Notes: a model not told the origin generated them from the letters alone. A stretch of 64,000 nucleotides of DNA from Xylophilus sp. ASV27 (GCF_016428875.1 NZ_JAELTO010000001.1:57973-121972); one strand, 5' to 3'; positions 51,888 to 61,648 are shown, numbered from the stretch's first letter. Program-made: numbers and translations.

Positions 51888-52598
51888 ATGCCCTCGCATT
51901 CCACCCTAGATGTATCGAAAGTTCGCGCAATCAGCCTGGACTTGGACGATACGCTGTGGCCGGTCTGGCCCGCCATCGGCCGTGCCGAGCAGGTGCTGCA
52001 CCGCTGGCTGGGCCGGCATGCGCCGGCCACGGCGGCCCGGTTTGCCGACCCGGCGGCGCTGCGCGCGGTCCGCGCCCGCATGGAGCAGGCGCTGCCCCAC
52101 CTGCGGCACGACCTGAGCGCGCTGCGGCGCGAGTCCATCCGCCACGCGCTGCAACAGGCCGGCGACGACCCGGCGCTGGCCGAAGCGGCCTTCGAGGTCT
52201 TCTTCGCCGAGCGCCAGCGTGTGGACTTCTACGAGGACACGCCCGGCGCCCTGGCGCGCCTGGCCGCGCGCTGGCCGCTGGTGGCGCTGTCCAACGGCAA
52301 CGCCGACGTGCACGCCGTGGGCATCGGCCAGCACTTCCATGCCAAGGTCGGGGCGCGCGAATGCGGCTTCGCCAAGCCGGATGCGCGCATCTTCCAGGTC
52401 GCCGCCGACGCCGCCGGCGTGCCGCGCGAGGCCATGCTGCACGTGGGCGACGACGCCGCCCTGGACGTGCTCGGCGCGCTGGAGGCCGGCGTGCAGGCCG
52501 CCTGGCTCAACCGCAATGGGCTGGCCTGGGAACATCCGCGGCGGCCGCAGGCGGAGGTGGCGGACCTCGCGGCGCTGTGCGACCTGCTGGGAAGCTGA
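51888..52598 (+). CDS. HAD family hydrolase
   Basis: A 236-residue haloacid dehalogenase-type phosphatase: motif I DLDDTLW (Asp ~17-19), motif II LSNGNAD (~123), the Lys of motif III in CGFAKPDARIF (~157) and motif IV HVGDDAALD (~183). The substrate is unknown. ATG 51888 is 73 bases from the divergent hemH start, so the promoters may overlap. Confidence 0.9.
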   Translation: MPSHSTLDVSKVRAISLDLDDTLWPVWPAIGRAEQVLHRWLGRHAPATAARFADPAALRAVRARMEQALPHLRHDLSALRRESIRHALQQAGDDPALAEAAFEVFFAERQRVDFYEDTPGALARLAARWPLVALSNGNADVHAVGIGQHFHAKVGARECGFAKPDARIFQVAADAAGVPREAMLHVGDDAALDVLGALEAGVQAAWLNRNGLAWEHPRRPQAEVADLAALCDLLGS

Positions 52599-52611
52599 CC
52601 GACCCGGCGGC

Positions 52612-53064
52612 CTACTTGACCAGCTTGAGCGTGCCCTTCATGAGCGCGGCATGGCCGGGGAACGAGCAGAAGTAGGTATAACTGCCATCGGCCGCGAGCT
52701 TGGCCGTGGAGAAGGTGACGCTGTCGCTCTCGCCGCCGCCCACCAGCTTGGTGTGGGCCAGCACGCGGGCATCGCCGGGCTTGACGTAGTTCTGCGCGGC
52801 GCCGGCGGCGATGCCGTCGGTGATGACCGCCTGGACGTCGGCCGTCTTGCTCAGCACCCAGTTGTGGCCCATGGCCTGCTTGGGCATCTTGCCGCTGTGC
52901 TTGAGCTTGACCGTGAACTCCTTGCAGCTCTTGCTGACCTCGATCACGGACTTGTTGAACTGCATGGCGTCGTTGCCGTCGATCTCGACGGCGCAGTCGG
53001 CGGCGAAGACGGGAGCAGAGGCGAAGGCCAGCACGGCGAGTGCGGCGAGACGATATCTGAGCAT
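52612..53064 (-). CDS. azu: azurin
   Basis: A 150-residue periplasmic blue-copper protein. The signal peptide ends at VFAADC. Copper ligands are visible: His in AMGHNWV, then Cys, His and Met in [14 protein letters not shown]. Azurin carries electrons between cytochromes and periplasmic reductases or oxidases. ATG 53064 was chosen. It is divergent from ompW with an FNR-type box between (53148-53161), which fits low-oxygen expression. It converges with the HAD gene. Confidence 0.95.
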   Translation of the reverse strand: MLRYRLAALAVLAFASAPVFAADCAVEIDGNDAMQFNKSVIEVSKSCKEFTVKLKHSGKMPKQAMGHNWVLSKTADVQAVITDGIAAGAAQNYVKPGDARVLAHTKLVGGGESDSVTFSTAKLAADGSYTYFCSFPGHAALMKGTLKLVK

Positions 53065-53147
53065 GGGTGAGGGTCTCCAGAAAAAATGGGGTGCGCGCAA
53101 CGTTGCGCGCTTGCGAGGCTATTGTGATGGCCTGCCGCCGCGGACCC

Positions 53148-53161
53148 GTGATCTGGATCAA
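53148..53161. promoter_or_regulatory. FNR/ANR-type box between azurin and ompW
   Basis: GTGAT-CTGG-ATCAA matches the FNR consensus TTGAT-N4-ATCAA with one change. It lies 78 bases upstream of the ompW ATG and 83 bases upstream of the azurin ATG. Confidence 0.7.
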
Positions 53162-53239
53162 GGACGCATCGCGTCGCTTTGCCGACACTGGCTTCAGTCG
53201 CCGGTCACGTCGACCGGCCCTCACTGAAGAGAGAACACC

Positions 53240-53893
53240 ATGAGAAGCATCCTTGCGCGCGCCATCGTCGGCACCTCCCTCGGCGTCATGTCCATCCTGC
53301 CCGCGGCGGCACAGGAGGCACAGGGCAACTGGCTGGTCCGCGCCCGCGCCGTGCGCCTGGACACCGCCAACAAGTCCGACCCCATCGCGGCGCTGAGCGT
53401 GCCGGGCGATGCGATCACGGTCAACGACAAGACCATTCCCGAGCTTGACGTCACCTACTTCTTCACGCCCAACATCGCCGCCGAACTGGTGCTGACCGTG
53501 CCGCAGAAGCAGAACGTGACGGTGCGTCAGAGCGCGCTGGGCGGTCCGGTGGACATCGGCACCTTCAAGCACCTGCCGCCCACGCTGATGCTGCAGTACC
53601 ACTTCATGCCCGAGGCAACCTTCCGCCCCTACGTGGGCGCCGGCGTCAACTACACGCGCATCAGCTCGGTCAAGCTGGCGGTGCCCACCGTGGGGCAACT
53701 GGGCCTGGACCACAACAGCTTCGGCTTTGCCGTCGGCGCGGGGGTGGACATCGCGCTGGCCAAGAACGTGTTCCTGAACTTCGACATCAAGAAGGTGCAG
53801 ATCAGCTCCGACGTCAAGTTGGGGGGGCAGAAGCTCTCGACCGTGAAGATCGACCCCTGGCTGTTCGGCGTGGGCATCGGCTATCGCTTCTGA
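53240..53893 (+). CDS. ompW: OmpW family outer membrane protein
   Basis: A 217-residue eight-stranded outer-membrane barrel with a signal peptide (ending PAAAQEA), NWLVRARAVRLDTANKSDPI at the mature N-terminus, FRPYVGAGVNYT in mid-barrel and the terminal GIGYRF. OmpW proteins admit small hydrophobic compounds and are often oxygen- or FNR-regulated, in line with the upstream box at 53148-53161. ATG 53240 follows AGAGAGAACACC. Confidence 0.94.
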   Translation: MRSILARAIVGTSLGVMSILPAAAQEAQGNWLVRARAVRLDTANKSDPIAALSVPGDAITVNDKTIPELDVTYFFTPNIAAELVLTVPQKQNVTVRQSALGGPVDIGTFKHLPPTLMLQYHFMPEATFRPYVGAGVNYTRISSVKLAVPTVGQLGLDHNSFGFAVGAGVDIALAKNVFLNFDIKKVQISSDVKLGGQKLSTVKIDPWLFGVGIGYRF

Positions 53894-53904
53894 AGCGGTC
53901 GGCC

Positions 53905-53918
53905 TTGATCCAGGTCAA
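53905..53918. promoter_or_regulatory. FNR/ANR-type box upstream of ccoI
   Basis: TTGAT-CCAG-GTCAA: one mismatch to TTGAT-N4-ATCAA. It is centred about 41 bases before the ATPase ATG and directly after the ompW stop. Confidence 0.75.
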
Positions 53919-53952
53919 GCCGGCCTGAGCGGCGCTGGTTAGCCTTGAGGGC

Positions 53953-56271
53953 ATGCAAGCCGCGCTCTCCACCGCCCACCCCCTGCCGGCCGCGCCGCAG
54001 CCGGTCTGGTCGGTGCTGGATGATCCGGCCGAGTGGCCGGCGTTCAGCCGTGCGCTTTCGCCGGACGGTGCGGCGGGGCGCTGGGAGTCGCAGGTCGTGG
54101 TCGAGGGCATGCACTGCGCGGCCTGCGCGTTCACGGTAGAAGCCGCTCTGATGCGGGTGCCGGGCGTGGTCTCGGCCGAGGTCAACGCGGCCAGCCGGCG
54201 CGCGCGTGTCGTCTGGTCGGCCGCGGCCGTCAAGCCTTCGCGCTGGTTCGAGGCCAGCGCGGACGCCGGCTACCGGCTGGTGCCGGCCGGCCACATCCTG
54301 GCCGGCGCACGCCGTGCGCGCGAGTCGCGGCTGGCGCTGTGGCGCTGGCTGGTGGCGGGCCTGTGCATGATGCAGGTCATGATGTACGCCTACCCGGCCT
54401 ACATCGCCCAGCCCGGCGACATGAGCGACGATGCAGCGCAGTTGCTGCGCTGGGCCTCCTGGGTGCTGACGCTGCCGGTGGTGCTGTTCTCGTGCGGGCC
54501 GTTCTTCCGCAGCGCCTGGCGCGATCTGCGGCAGCGCCGCATCGGCATGGATCTGCCGGTGGCCTTGGGCATGGCCATCACCTTCGTCGTCAGTAGCGCG
54601 GCCACCTTCGACCCCCAGGGGCCGTTCGGCCACGAGGTGTACTTCGATTCGCTCACGATGTTCGTGTTCTTCCTGCTGACCGGCCGCTGGCTCGAGTCGC
54701 GGCTGCGCGAGCGCACGGCCGGCGCCCTCGACGCCCTCATGAACCGGCTGCCCGACAGCGTGCTGCGGCGCAAGGCCGGCGGCACGTTCGAGCGCATCGC
54801 GGTGCGGCGGCTGGCGCTGCACGACGTGGTGCGCGTGCTGCCCGGCGAGGCGTTTCCGGCCGACGGGCGCGTGGTCGCCGGCGACACTGCGGCCGACGAG
54901 GCGCTGATCACCGGCGAGTCTCGCCCGGTCGCGCGCCCGTGCGGCGCGCGCGTGCTGGCGGGCAGCCACAACGTCGGCGCGGCGGTCGAGGTACGCGTCG
55001 AGGCGCTTGGCGCGGACACCCGCTTCGCCCAGATCGTCGCCCTGATGGAGAGCGCTTCGCTGCAGAAGCCGCGCCTGGCGCAACTGGCCGACCGCGCGGC
55101 CCGTCCATTCCTGCTGGCGGTGCTGGCGGCGGCCGCGGGCGCTGCTGCCTACTGGTGGCATGTCGATTCGGGCAGGGCCCTGATGGTCGCGGTGGCGGTG
55201 CTGATCGTGACCTGCCCCTGCGCGCTCTCGCTGGCCACGCCGGCGGCGATGCTCGCGAGCGCGGGCCGCCTGGCGCGCGGCGGCGTGCTGGTGCGCAACC
55301 TGCAGGCGCTGGAGGCGCTTGCCGCGGTCGATACCGTGGTATTCGACAAGACCGGCACGCTCACGCGCGACACGCCGCGGCTCGAACGGGTCCATTGCCG
55401 CCAGGGCCTGCGGCCGGGCGATGCCGTCGAACTCGCCGCCGCGCTCGCGGCGCAGTCGCTGCATCCGGCGTCGCGCGCGCTGGTGCGGGCGTGGGAGGAC
55501 CAGCACCGCGTGCCGCCGGACTGGACCGTGGAGCAGCTCACCGAACACGCGGGGCAGGGCCTCGAAGGCCGCGTGCGCCGCGATGGCGGATGGGCGGCAC
55601 ACGGCCTGCGCCTGGGGTCGGCGGCATTCTGCGGCGTGCCGCAGCTGGCGGTGGAGGCGGCGCAGGTGCATCTGGCCGACGAGCAGGGCTGGGTGGCGAG
55701 CTTCGTGCTGGCCGAGGATCTGCGCGAGGACGCCGCCGCGGCCGTGTCGGCCCTGGGCGTGCAGGGGCAGGCCGTGTGGCTGCTGTCGGGAGACGGCGAT
55801 GCCGCGGCGCGCGAGGTGGCGCGGCGCGCCGGCATCGAGCACGTGCTGGGCGACTGCACGCCCGAGGACAAGCTGCGCCGGCTCGCGGAACTGCAGGCCC
55901 AGGGCCGCACGGTCGCGATGGTGGGCGACGGCCTCAACGACGGGCCGGTACTGGCCCAGGCCAACGCCTCCTTCGCCTTCGGGCGCGCGGTGCCGCTGGC
56001 GCAGGCCAATGCCGATTTCGTGGTGCTCGGCGATGCGCTCGATGCCGTGCCCGGCGCCATCGCGCAGGCGCGCCGTACCCTGCGCGTGGTGCGGCAGAAC
56101 CTGGCGTGGGCCGCCGGCTACAACGCGCTGTGCGTGCCGTTGGCGATCGCCGGCTGGCTGCCGCCCTGGCTCGCCGGGCTGGGCATGGCTGCCAGTTCGC
56201 TCGCGGTGGTGCTCAACGCCGCGCGGCTGGCCGGGCAGGCGCCGGGCGGCAGGCCGGGGGCGCCCGCCTGA
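53953..56271 (+). CDS. ccoI: copper-translocating P-type ATPase CcoI
   Basis: A 772-residue P1B-type ATPase. It has an N-terminal metal-binding domain with MHCAAC (~54-59), the membrane metal site CPC (TCPCALSLATPA, ~420), the phosphorylation site DKTGTLT (~465), TGES (~320), a SLHPAS box and a hinge GDGLNDGP (~658). CcoI (FixI) moves copper for cbb3 oxidase assembly. Its position ahead of ccoS and ccoNOQP, and its FNR-type box, support that role over general copper detoxification (CopA). ccoS overlaps its stop. Confidence 0.94.
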   Translation: MQAALSTAHPLPAAPQPVWSVLDDPAEWPAFSRALSPDGAAGRWESQVVVEGMHCAACAFTVEAALMRVPGVVSAEVNAASRRARVVWSAAAVKPSRWFEASADAGYRLVPAGHILAGARRARESRLALWRWLVAGLCMMQVMMYAYPAYIAQPGDMSDDAAQLLRWASWVLTLPVVLFSCGPFFRSAWRDLRQRRIGMDLPVALGMAITFVVSSAATFDPQGPFGHEVYFDSLTMFVFFLLTGRWLESRLRERTAGALDALMNRLPDSVLRRKAGGTFERIAVRRLALHDVVRVLPGEAFPADGRVVAGDTAADEALITGESRPVARPCGARVLAGSHNVGAAVEVRVEALGADTRFAQIVALMESASLQKPRLAQLADRAARPFLLAVLAAAAGAAAYWWHVDSGRALMVAVAVLIVTCPCALSLATPAAMLASAGRLARGGVLVRNLQALEALAAVDTVVFDKTGTLTRDTPRLERVHCRQGLRPGDAVELAAALAAQSLHPASRALVRAWEDQHRVPPDWTVEQLTEHAGQGLEGRVRRDGGWAAHGLRLGSAAFCGVPQLAVEAAQVHLADEQGWVASFVLAEDLREDAAAAVSALGVQGQAVWLLSGDGDAAAREVARRAGIEHVLGDCTPEDKLRRLAELQAQGRTVAMVGDGLNDGPVLAQANASFAFGRAVPLAQANADFVVLGDALDAVPGAIAQARRTLRVVRQNLAWAAGYNALCVPLAIAGWLPPWLAGLGMAASSLAVVLNAARLAGQAPGGRPGAPA

Positions 56272-56408
56272 TGGACATCCTGTTCCTGCTGATTCCGTTC
56301 TCGGTGGTGCTGGTGCTGGTGATCCTCGCCGGCCTCTGGTGGGCGGTGGAGCGTGGGCAATTCGACCACGTCGAAGGCGAGGCCGAGCGCATTCTGCACA
56401 ACGATTGA
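56271..56408 (+). CDS. ccoS: cbb3-type oxidase assembly protein CcoS
   Basis: A 45-residue single-span protein (MDILFLLIPFSVVLVLVILA, then LWWAVERGQFDHVEGEAERIL). The pattern of a membrane helix followed by W-AV--GQFDDLE and a short acidic tail is characteristic of CcoS, needed for heme and copper incorporation into CcoN. It overlaps the ccoI stop by one base (TGATG). Its stop lies within the FNR-type box of ccoN. Confidence 0.93.
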   Translation: MDILFLLIPFSVVLVLVILAGLWWAVERGQFDHVEGEAERILHND

Positions 56409-56418
56409 CTTGCATCAA
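56405..56418. promoter_or_regulatory. FNR/ANR-type box upstream of ccoN
   Basis: TTGAC-TTGC-ATCAA, one mismatch to the FNR consensus. It is 59 bases before the ccoN ATG and overlaps the ccoS stop codon. Confidence 0.78.
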
Positions 56419-56477
56419 CCCGGTGCGCGCGCTGCGCCGGGACACTCGAAGCCAGTTTCAATAGAGAAGGCTCCACG

Positions 56478-57917
56478 ATGCATGCTTCGAATCAACCCAC
56501 CCCGGTCTACAGCGACACGGTGGTGCGGCAATTCGCCCTCATGTCGGTGGTCTGGGGCGTGGTCGGGATGCTGGTCGGGGTGATCATCGCCTCACAGCTC
56601 GCCTGGCCCAGCCTCAACTTCGGCATTCCCTGGCTCAGCTACGGCCGGTTGAGGCCGCTGCACACCAACGCGGTGATCTTCGCCTTCGGCGGCTGCGCGC
56701 TCATGGCGACCAGCTTCCACGTGGTGCAGCGCACCTGCCAGGTCCGGCTGTTCGCGCCGGCCCTGGCGTCCTTCGTCTTCTGGGGCTGGCAGGCGGTCAT
56801 CGTGGCCGCGGCGATCAGCCTGCCGCTGGGCTACACCAGCGGCAAGGAGTACGCCGAGCTCGAGTGGCCGATCGACATCCTGATCACCCTGGTCTGGGTG
56901 GCCTATGCGATCGTCTTCTTCGGCACGATCGGCGTGCGCAAGGTGCGCCACATCTACGTCGCCAACTGGTTCTACGGCGCCTTCATCATCGCCGTGGCGC
57001 TGCTGCACCTCGTCAACAGCGCGGCCATTCCGGCCGGCTGGATGAAGAGCTACTCGGCCTACGCCGGCGTGCAGGACGCGATGGTGCAGTGGTGGTACGG
57101 CCACAACGCGGTCGGCTTCTTCCTGACCGCCGGCTTCCTCGGGATGATGTACTACTACGTGCCCAAGCAGGCCGGCCGCCCGATCTACTCGTACCGGCTG
57201 TCCATCGTGCACTTCTGGGCGCTGATCTTCACCTACATGTGGGCCGGCCCGCACCACCTGCACTACACGGCGCTGCCCGACTGGACCCAGTCGATCGGCA
57301 TGGTGTTCTCGCTGATCCTGCTGGCGCCGAGCTGGGGCGGCATGATCAACGGCGTGATGACGCTGTCGGGCGCCTGGCACAAGCTGCGCACCGACCCGAT
57401 CCTGCGCTTTTTGATCGTCTCGCTGTCGTTCTACGGCATGTCGACCTTCGAGGGCCCGATGATGTCGATCAAGACCGTCAACGCGCTCTCGCACTATACC
57501 GACTGGACCATCGGCCACGTGCACTCGGGCGCGCTCGGCTGGGTCGGCCTGATCTCGATGGGTTCGCTCTACTACCTGATCCCGCGCCTGTACGGCCGCA
57601 CCCAGATGTTCAGCGTGAAGGCGATCGAGCTGCACTTCTGGATGTCCACCATCGGCATCGTGCTCTACATCGCCGCGATGTGGATCGCCGGCGTCATGCA
57701 GGGCCTGATGTGGCGCGCGATCAACGACGACGGCACGCTGACCTACACCTTCGTCGAGAGCGTGAAGGCCACCTATCCCTACTACGTGGTGCGCATGCTC
57801 GGCGGCGCGCTGTACCTGGGCGGCATGCTGGTGATGGCCTGGAACGTCTGGATGACGGTGGTCTCCGGCTTCTCCAAGCCCTCGCCGATCCCGCAGCCCG
57901 CCATTGCCCACGCCTGA
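56478..57917 (+). CDS. ccoN: cbb3-type cytochrome c oxidase subunit I (CcoN)
   Basis: A 479-residue, 12-span catalytic subunit of the high-affinity cbb3 oxidase. Heme and copper ligand histidines are visible in [42 protein letters not shown] and [18 protein letters not shown]. It reduces O2 at low concentration and pumps protons. The start ATG 56478 follows AGAGAAGG. ccoO follows after 9 bases. Confidence 0.96.
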   Translation: MHASNQPTPVYSDTVVRQFALMSVVWGVVGMLVGVIIASQLAWPSLNFGIPWLSYGRLRPLHTNAVIFAFGGCALMATSFHVVQRTCQVRLFAPALASFVFWGWQAVIVAAAISLPLGYTSGKEYAELEWPIDILITLVWVAYAIVFFGTIGVRKVRHIYVANWFYGAFIIAVALLHLVNSAAIPAGWMKSYSAYAGVQDAMVQWWYGHNAVGFFLTAGFLGMMYYYVPKQAGRPIYSYRLSIVHFWALIFTYMWAGPHHLHYTALPDWTQSIGMVFSLILLAPSWGGMINGVMTLSGAWHKLRTDPILRFLIVSLSFYGMSTFEGPMMSIKTVNALSHYTDWTIGHVHSGALGWVGLISMGSLYYLIPRLYGRTQMFSVKAIELHFWMSTIGIVLYIAAMWIAGVMQGLMWRAINDDGTLTYTFVESVKATYPYYVVRMLGGALYLGGMLVMAWNVWMTVVSGFSKPSPIPQPAIAHA

Positions 57918-57926
57918 GGACACGCC

Positions 57927-58553
57927 ATGAGTTCGAATACCCCCGAGGCCGGCTTCTCGCACCAGAAGATCGAGACCAACAACTTCCTGATGATCGTGCT
58001 CATCCTGCTGGTGATCGCGGTCGGCGGGCTGGTCGAGATCGTGCCGCTGTTCTTCCAGAAGTCGACCACCGAAGCGGTCGCCGGTGTGCAGCCGCTGACG
58101 CCGCTGCAGCTCGCCGGCCGCGACATCTACGTGCGCGAGGGCTGCTACAACTGCCACTCGCAGATGATCCGTCCGTTCCGCGCCGAGACGCTGCGCTACG
58201 GCCACTACTCGGTCGCTGGCGAGTTCGTCTACGACCACCCGTTCCAGTGGGGCAGCAAGCGCACCGGGCCGGATCTGCAACGGGTCGGCGGCAAGTACAG
58301 CGACGAATGGCACCGCATCCACCTGAACAACCCGCGCGACGTGGTGCCCGAGTCGAACATGCCGGCCTACCCCTGGCTCGACAAGGCGCCGCTCGACGGC
58401 GCCCAGTCGGCCGCCCACATGACCGCGCTGCGCCGCGTCGGCGTGCCCTACACGGACGAGCAGATCGCCGCGGCGCCGGCCGAGGTCAAGGGCAAGACCG
58501 AGATGGACGCGCTGGTCGCCTACCTGCAATCGCTCGGCCTGGCACTCAAGTAA
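57927..58553 (+). CDS. ccoO: cbb3-type cytochrome c oxidase subunit II (CcoO)
   Basis: A 208-residue membrane-anchored mono-heme cytochrome c: an N-terminal anchor ([24 protein letters not shown]), the heme motif CYNCHS in [25 protein letters not shown], and an axial Met in [10 protein letters not shown]. It passes electrons from CcoP to CcoN. It sits between ccoN and ccoQ in the usual order. Confidence 0.96.
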   Translation: MSSNTPEAGFSHQKIETNNFLMIVLILLVIAVGGLVEIVPLFFQKSTTEAVAGVQPLTPLQLAGRDIYVREGCYNCHSQMIRPFRAETLRYGHYSVAGEFVYDHPFQWGSKRTGPDLQRVGGKYSDEWHRIHLNNPRDVVPESNMPAYPWLDKAPLDGAQSAAHMTALRRVGVPYTDEQIAAAPAEVKGKTEMDALVAYLQSLGLALK

Positions 58554-58564
58554 GGAACGCAGCG

Positions 58565-58711
58565 ATGGACACCATCACCACCTTGCGCATCGTCGCCACG
58601 CTGGCGTCGTTCGCCACCTTCATCGGCATCCTGGTCTGGGCCTATTCGCGCCGCAACGCCAAGGGCTTTGAAGAGGCGGCGCAGCTCCCCTTCGAAGAGG
58701 ATCCGTCATGA
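58565..58711 (+). CDS. ccoQ: cbb3-type cytochrome c oxidase subunit CcoQ
   Basis: A 48-residue single-span protein (MDTITTLRIVATLASFATFIG, then WAYSRRNAKGFEEAAQLPFEED). The length, position and WAYSRRN...F-EAA-LPF motif identify CcoQ, which stabilises the complex. It starts 11 bases after ccoO behind AAGGAACG and overlaps ccoP by ATGA. Confidence 0.94.
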   Translation: MDTITTLRIVATLASFATFIGILVWAYSRRNAKGFEEAAQLPFEEDPS

Positions 58712-59634
58712 GCGATTTCATCAACGACTTCTGGCCTTATTTCGTGGCCGCCATCTCGCTCGGCGGCATCCTGGCCTGCGCGCTGCTGCTCTGGTGGACC
58801 GCACGCTTCCGCGGCCCGGCCAGCGCCGACAACACCACCGGCCACGTCTGGGACGGGGATCTGCGCGAGATGAACAATCCGCTGCCGCGCTGGTGGATGG
58901 GGCTGTTCGTGCTCACCATCGCCTTCGGCATCGGCTACCTGGTGCTGTTCCCGGGCCTGGGCCGCTACAGCGGCACGCTGGGTTGGACCACCCAGGGCGA
59001 GTACGCGGCAGAGATCGAGAAGGCCAATGCCCAATTGGGCCCGGTCTACGCCGCGTACGCTGCGCAGCCGGTCGAAGGGCTGGCCGGCGACCGGGCGGCC
59101 ATGGCCATCGGCGAGCGCCTGTTCCTCAACAACTGCGCCCAATGCCACGGCTCGGACGCGCGCGGCGGCAAGGGCTTTCCGAACCTGACCGACGGCGACT
59201 GGCTGCACGGCGGCACGCCCGCGGACATCGAGCAGACCATCCTGCACGGCCGCATCGGCACCATGCCGCCGATGGCCGAAGCCGTCGGCTCGGCCGAAGA
59301 CGTGAAGAACGTCGCCAACTACGTGCTGAGCCTGTCGGGCAGTCCGCACGACTCGCTGCGTGCCGGTCTGGGCAAGAGCAAGTTCACGGTCTGCGCCGCC
59401 TGCCACGGCATCGGCGGCACCGGCAACACCGCGATCGGCGCGCCCAACCTGACCGACAAGATCTGGCTGCACGGCTATGGGCAGGATGCGATCATCGCCA
59501 TGATCAACGGCGGCAAGGTCAACCAGATGCCGGCGCAGCAGGGCCGGCTGACCGATGCGCAGATCCACGTGCTGACCGCCTACGTCTGGGGTCTGTCGAA
59601 CAAGCCTGCCGCTGGCGTGGCGCAGGCGCAGTGA
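58708..59634 (+). CDS. ccoP: cbb3-type cytochrome c oxidase subunit III (CcoP)
   Basis: A 308-residue di-heme cytochrome c. It has two N-terminal membrane segments (about 10-32 and 58-78), the docking motif WDGDLREMNNPLPRWW between them, and two heme sites, CAQCHG (~145) and CAACHG (~230), each with a later axial Met (TMPPM, QMPAQ). It takes electrons from soluble cytochrome c or azurin. Overlap with ccoQ shows coupling. Confidence 0.96.
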   Translation: MSDFINDFWPYFVAAISLGGILACALLLWWTARFRGPASADNTTGHVWDGDLREMNNPLPRWWMGLFVLTIAFGIGYLVLFPGLGRYSGTLGWTTQGEYAAEIEKANAQLGPVYAAYAAQPVEGLAGDRAAMAIGERLFLNNCAQCHGSDARGGKGFPNLTDGDWLHGGTPADIEQTILHGRIGTMPPMAEAVGSAEDVKNVANYVLSLSGSPHDSLRAGLGKSKFTVCAACHGIGGTGNTAIGAPNLTDKIWLHGYGQDAIIAMINGGKVNQMPAQQGRLTDAQIHVLTAYVWGLSNKPAAGVAQAQ

Positions 59635-59650
59635 GGCCGCCCGGATCGAC

Positions 59651-61093
59651 ATGAGCGACTCCTTGTCCAGACCGGCGCCATCCTCGCGCACCGTGATCCC
59701 GATCGCGGTGGCAGAGGAGAGCGTCGGCCTCTATGCGGCACACCAGAAGATCTATCCGCGCAGCGTCAGCGGCACCTTCGCGCGCTGGCGCTGGGCGCTG
59801 GTGTTCGCCACGCAGCTCGTGTTCTATGGCCTGCCCTGGCTGGAATGGGGCCAGCGGCAGGCCGTGCTGTTCGACCTCGGCGCGCGACGCTTCTTCCTGT
59901 TCGGGCTGGTGCTCTATCCGCAGGACCTGATCTACCTCACCGGGCTGCTGGTGATCTCGGCGCTGCTGCTGTTCCTGTTCACCGCGGTGGCGGGCCGCAT
60001 GTGGTGCGGCTATGCCTGCCCGCAGACGGTCTACACCGAGATTTTCATGTGGGTCGAGGAGAAGATCGAGGGCAGCCGCAACGCGCGCATGCGGCTAGAT
60101 CGCGAAGGCCTGTCGGCCGAGAAGCTGGTCAAGAAGTGGTTCAAGCATGTGGTCTGGATCGGCATCGGGCTGTGGACCGGCTTCACCTTCGTCGGCTACT
60201 TCTCGCCGATCCGCGAGCTGGGCATGGAGTTCCTGCAGACCCGCATGGGCTCCTGGGAGGTGTTCTGGGTCCTGTTCTACGGCTTCGCGACCTATGGCAA
60301 CGCCGGCTTCATGCGCGAGCAGGTATGCAAGTACATGTGCCCCTATGCGCGCTTCCAGAGCGCCATGTTCGATCGCGACACGCTGATCGTGAGCTACGAC
60401 ACCGCACGTGGAGAGCCGCGCGGCGTGCCGACGAAGGCGATGGCGGCCGGCGCGGCGGCGCGAGGCGACTGCATCGACTGCAAGCTGTGCGTGCAGGTGT
60501 GCCCGACCGGCATCGACATCCGCCAGGGGCTGCAGTACGAGTGCATAGGCTGCGGCCTGTGCGTTGACGCGTGCAACATCGTGATGGACAAGATGGCCAG
60601 GCCGCGCGGCCTGGTCCGCTACGCCACGCAGAACGGCATGGCCGGGCGCTGGACGGCGCGGCAGGTGCTGCGCCGCGTGCTGCGGCCGCGGGTGCTGATC
60701 TACACCGGCGTGCTGCTGGCCCTCTGCGCCGGCATGCTCATCAGCCTGGTGGTGCGCACGCCGCTGAAGGTCGACGTGGTGCGCGATCGCGCGTCGCTCG
60801 CCCGCATCGCCGAAGGCGGCCAGCTCGAGAACGTCTACCGCCTGCAGATCATGAACGCCACCGAGCAGGTGCAGCGCTACCGGATCGAGGCCAGCGGCCT
60901 GGACGGGCTGCACGTGGCGTCCGACCCGGTGGTCGAGGTGGCGCCGGCACAGTCGCGCTGGGTGGCGGTACGGCTGCAACTGCCCTATGGCGCGGCGCCG
61001 AGCGGCTCGCACAAGGTGAATTTCGACGTCCGCGCCGAAGGCGGAGAGGGCGGCGGCGTGTCCGAGCAGGCCATGTTCCTGGTGCCGCGATGA
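59651..61093 (+). CDS. ccoG: cytochrome c oxidase accessory protein CcoG (FixG)
   Basis: A 480-residue membrane protein with two 4Fe-4S ferredoxin motifs (CIDCKLCVQVCP and CIGCGLCVDACN, about residues 275-320), a WCGYACPQTVYTEIFMWVE segment and five or so membrane spans; the C-terminal 110 residues form an immunoglobulin-like periplasmic domain. CcoG is a cupric reductase that supplies Cu+ for the cbb3 oxidase. ATG 59651 is 16 bases after ccoP. Confidence 0.95.
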   Translation: MSDSLSRPAPSSRTVIPIAVAEESVGLYAAHQKIYPRSVSGTFARWRWALVFATQLVFYGLPWLEWGQRQAVLFDLGARRFFLFGLVLYPQDLIYLTGLLVISALLLFLFTAVAGRMWCGYACPQTVYTEIFMWVEEKIEGSRNARMRLDREGLSAEKLVKKWFKHVVWIGIGLWTGFTFVGYFSPIRELGMEFLQTRMGSWEVFWVLFYGFATYGNAGFMREQVCKYMCPYARFQSAMFDRDTLIVSYDTARGEPRGVPTKAMAAGAAARGDCIDCKLCVQVCPTGIDIRQGLQYECIGCGLCVDACNIVMDKMARPRGLVRYATQNGMAGRWTARQVLRRVLRPRVLIYTGVLLALCAGMLISLVVRTPLKVDVVRDRASLARIAEGGQLENVYRLQIMNATEQVQRYRIEASGLDGLHVASDPVVEVAPAQSRWVAVRLQLPYGAAPSGSHKVNFDVRAEGGEGGGVSEQAMFLVPR

Positions 61094-61122
61094 GTCAACG
61101 TCAACCAATCAAGGAGGCCATG

Positions 61123-61398
61123 ATGACCGAAAAGGATGATGCGAGCAGCCCCTGCCCGCCGTGGTACCGCTTTCCGCTGGTGTGGATGGTGATCGGGGGC
61201 CCAGGCATTGTGGTGATCGCGAGCTTCGTCACGCTGTGGCTGGCGCTGGGTACGCCCGATCCGGTGGTGGACCAGGACTACTACCGCAAGGGCGTGGAGA
61301 TCAACCGCACGCTGGCCGACAAGAAGCTGATGCCGGCGCTGGCCGGGCGCAACCATGCGGCGACGCCGGGCTCCGACGTGCCGGCCCCGAGGCGCTGA
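61123..61398 (+). CDS. ccoH: FixH/CcoH family assembly protein
   Basis: A 91-residue protein: cytoplasmic start, one membrane helix (FPLVWMVIGGPGIVVIASFVTLWLAL), then DPVVDQDYYRKGVEINRTL, the block that identifies FixH/CcoH. It is a stable assembly partner of cbb3 oxidase. I chose ATG 61123 because AAGGAGG ends 5 bases before it; ATG 61090 overlaps the ccoG stop and is possible. FixH proteins in other genera are longer, so this is the short form. Confidence 0.9.
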   Translation: MTEKDDASSPCPPWYRFPLVWMVIGGPGIVVIASFVTLWLALGTPDPVVDQDYYRKGVEINRTLADKKLMPALAGRNHAATPGSDVPAPRR

Positions 61399-61402
61399 CG
61401 CC

Positions 61403-61648
61403 ATGCAGGCGCGGCGCTGGATGTGGATTCTGTGGCCGGCGTTCCTGCTGGCCTGCGCGCTCGAGGCCCTGGTGTTCGCGCTGGTCGACCCGGGCGACCT
61501 GAACTGGCACGGCCAGGCGCTTGGCGCGTCGCGCCAGGCCATCTACACCATCGGCTTCTTCGTCTTCTGGCTGCTGGGCATGGGCGCCGGCGCTCTCACG
61601 CTGATGCTGGCACGCCCGGCTTCGGAGATCAACCGCCCGGAGAGTTGA
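61403..61648 (+). CDS. small two-span membrane protein of the cco locus
   Basis: An 81-residue protein with two membrane helices (WMWILWPAFLLACALEALVFALV and AIYTIGFFVFWLLGMGAGALTLML) separated by DPGDLNWHGQALGASRQ. I do not recognise a named family. It follows ccoH by 4 bases and its 3' end overlaps the convergent fnr stop by 20 bases. Its location suggests a role in cbb3 assembly or electron transfer. Confidence 0.75.
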   Translation: MQARRWMWILWPAFLLACALEALVFALVDPGDLNWHGQALGASRQAIYTIGFFVFWLLGMGAGALTLMLARPASEINRPES

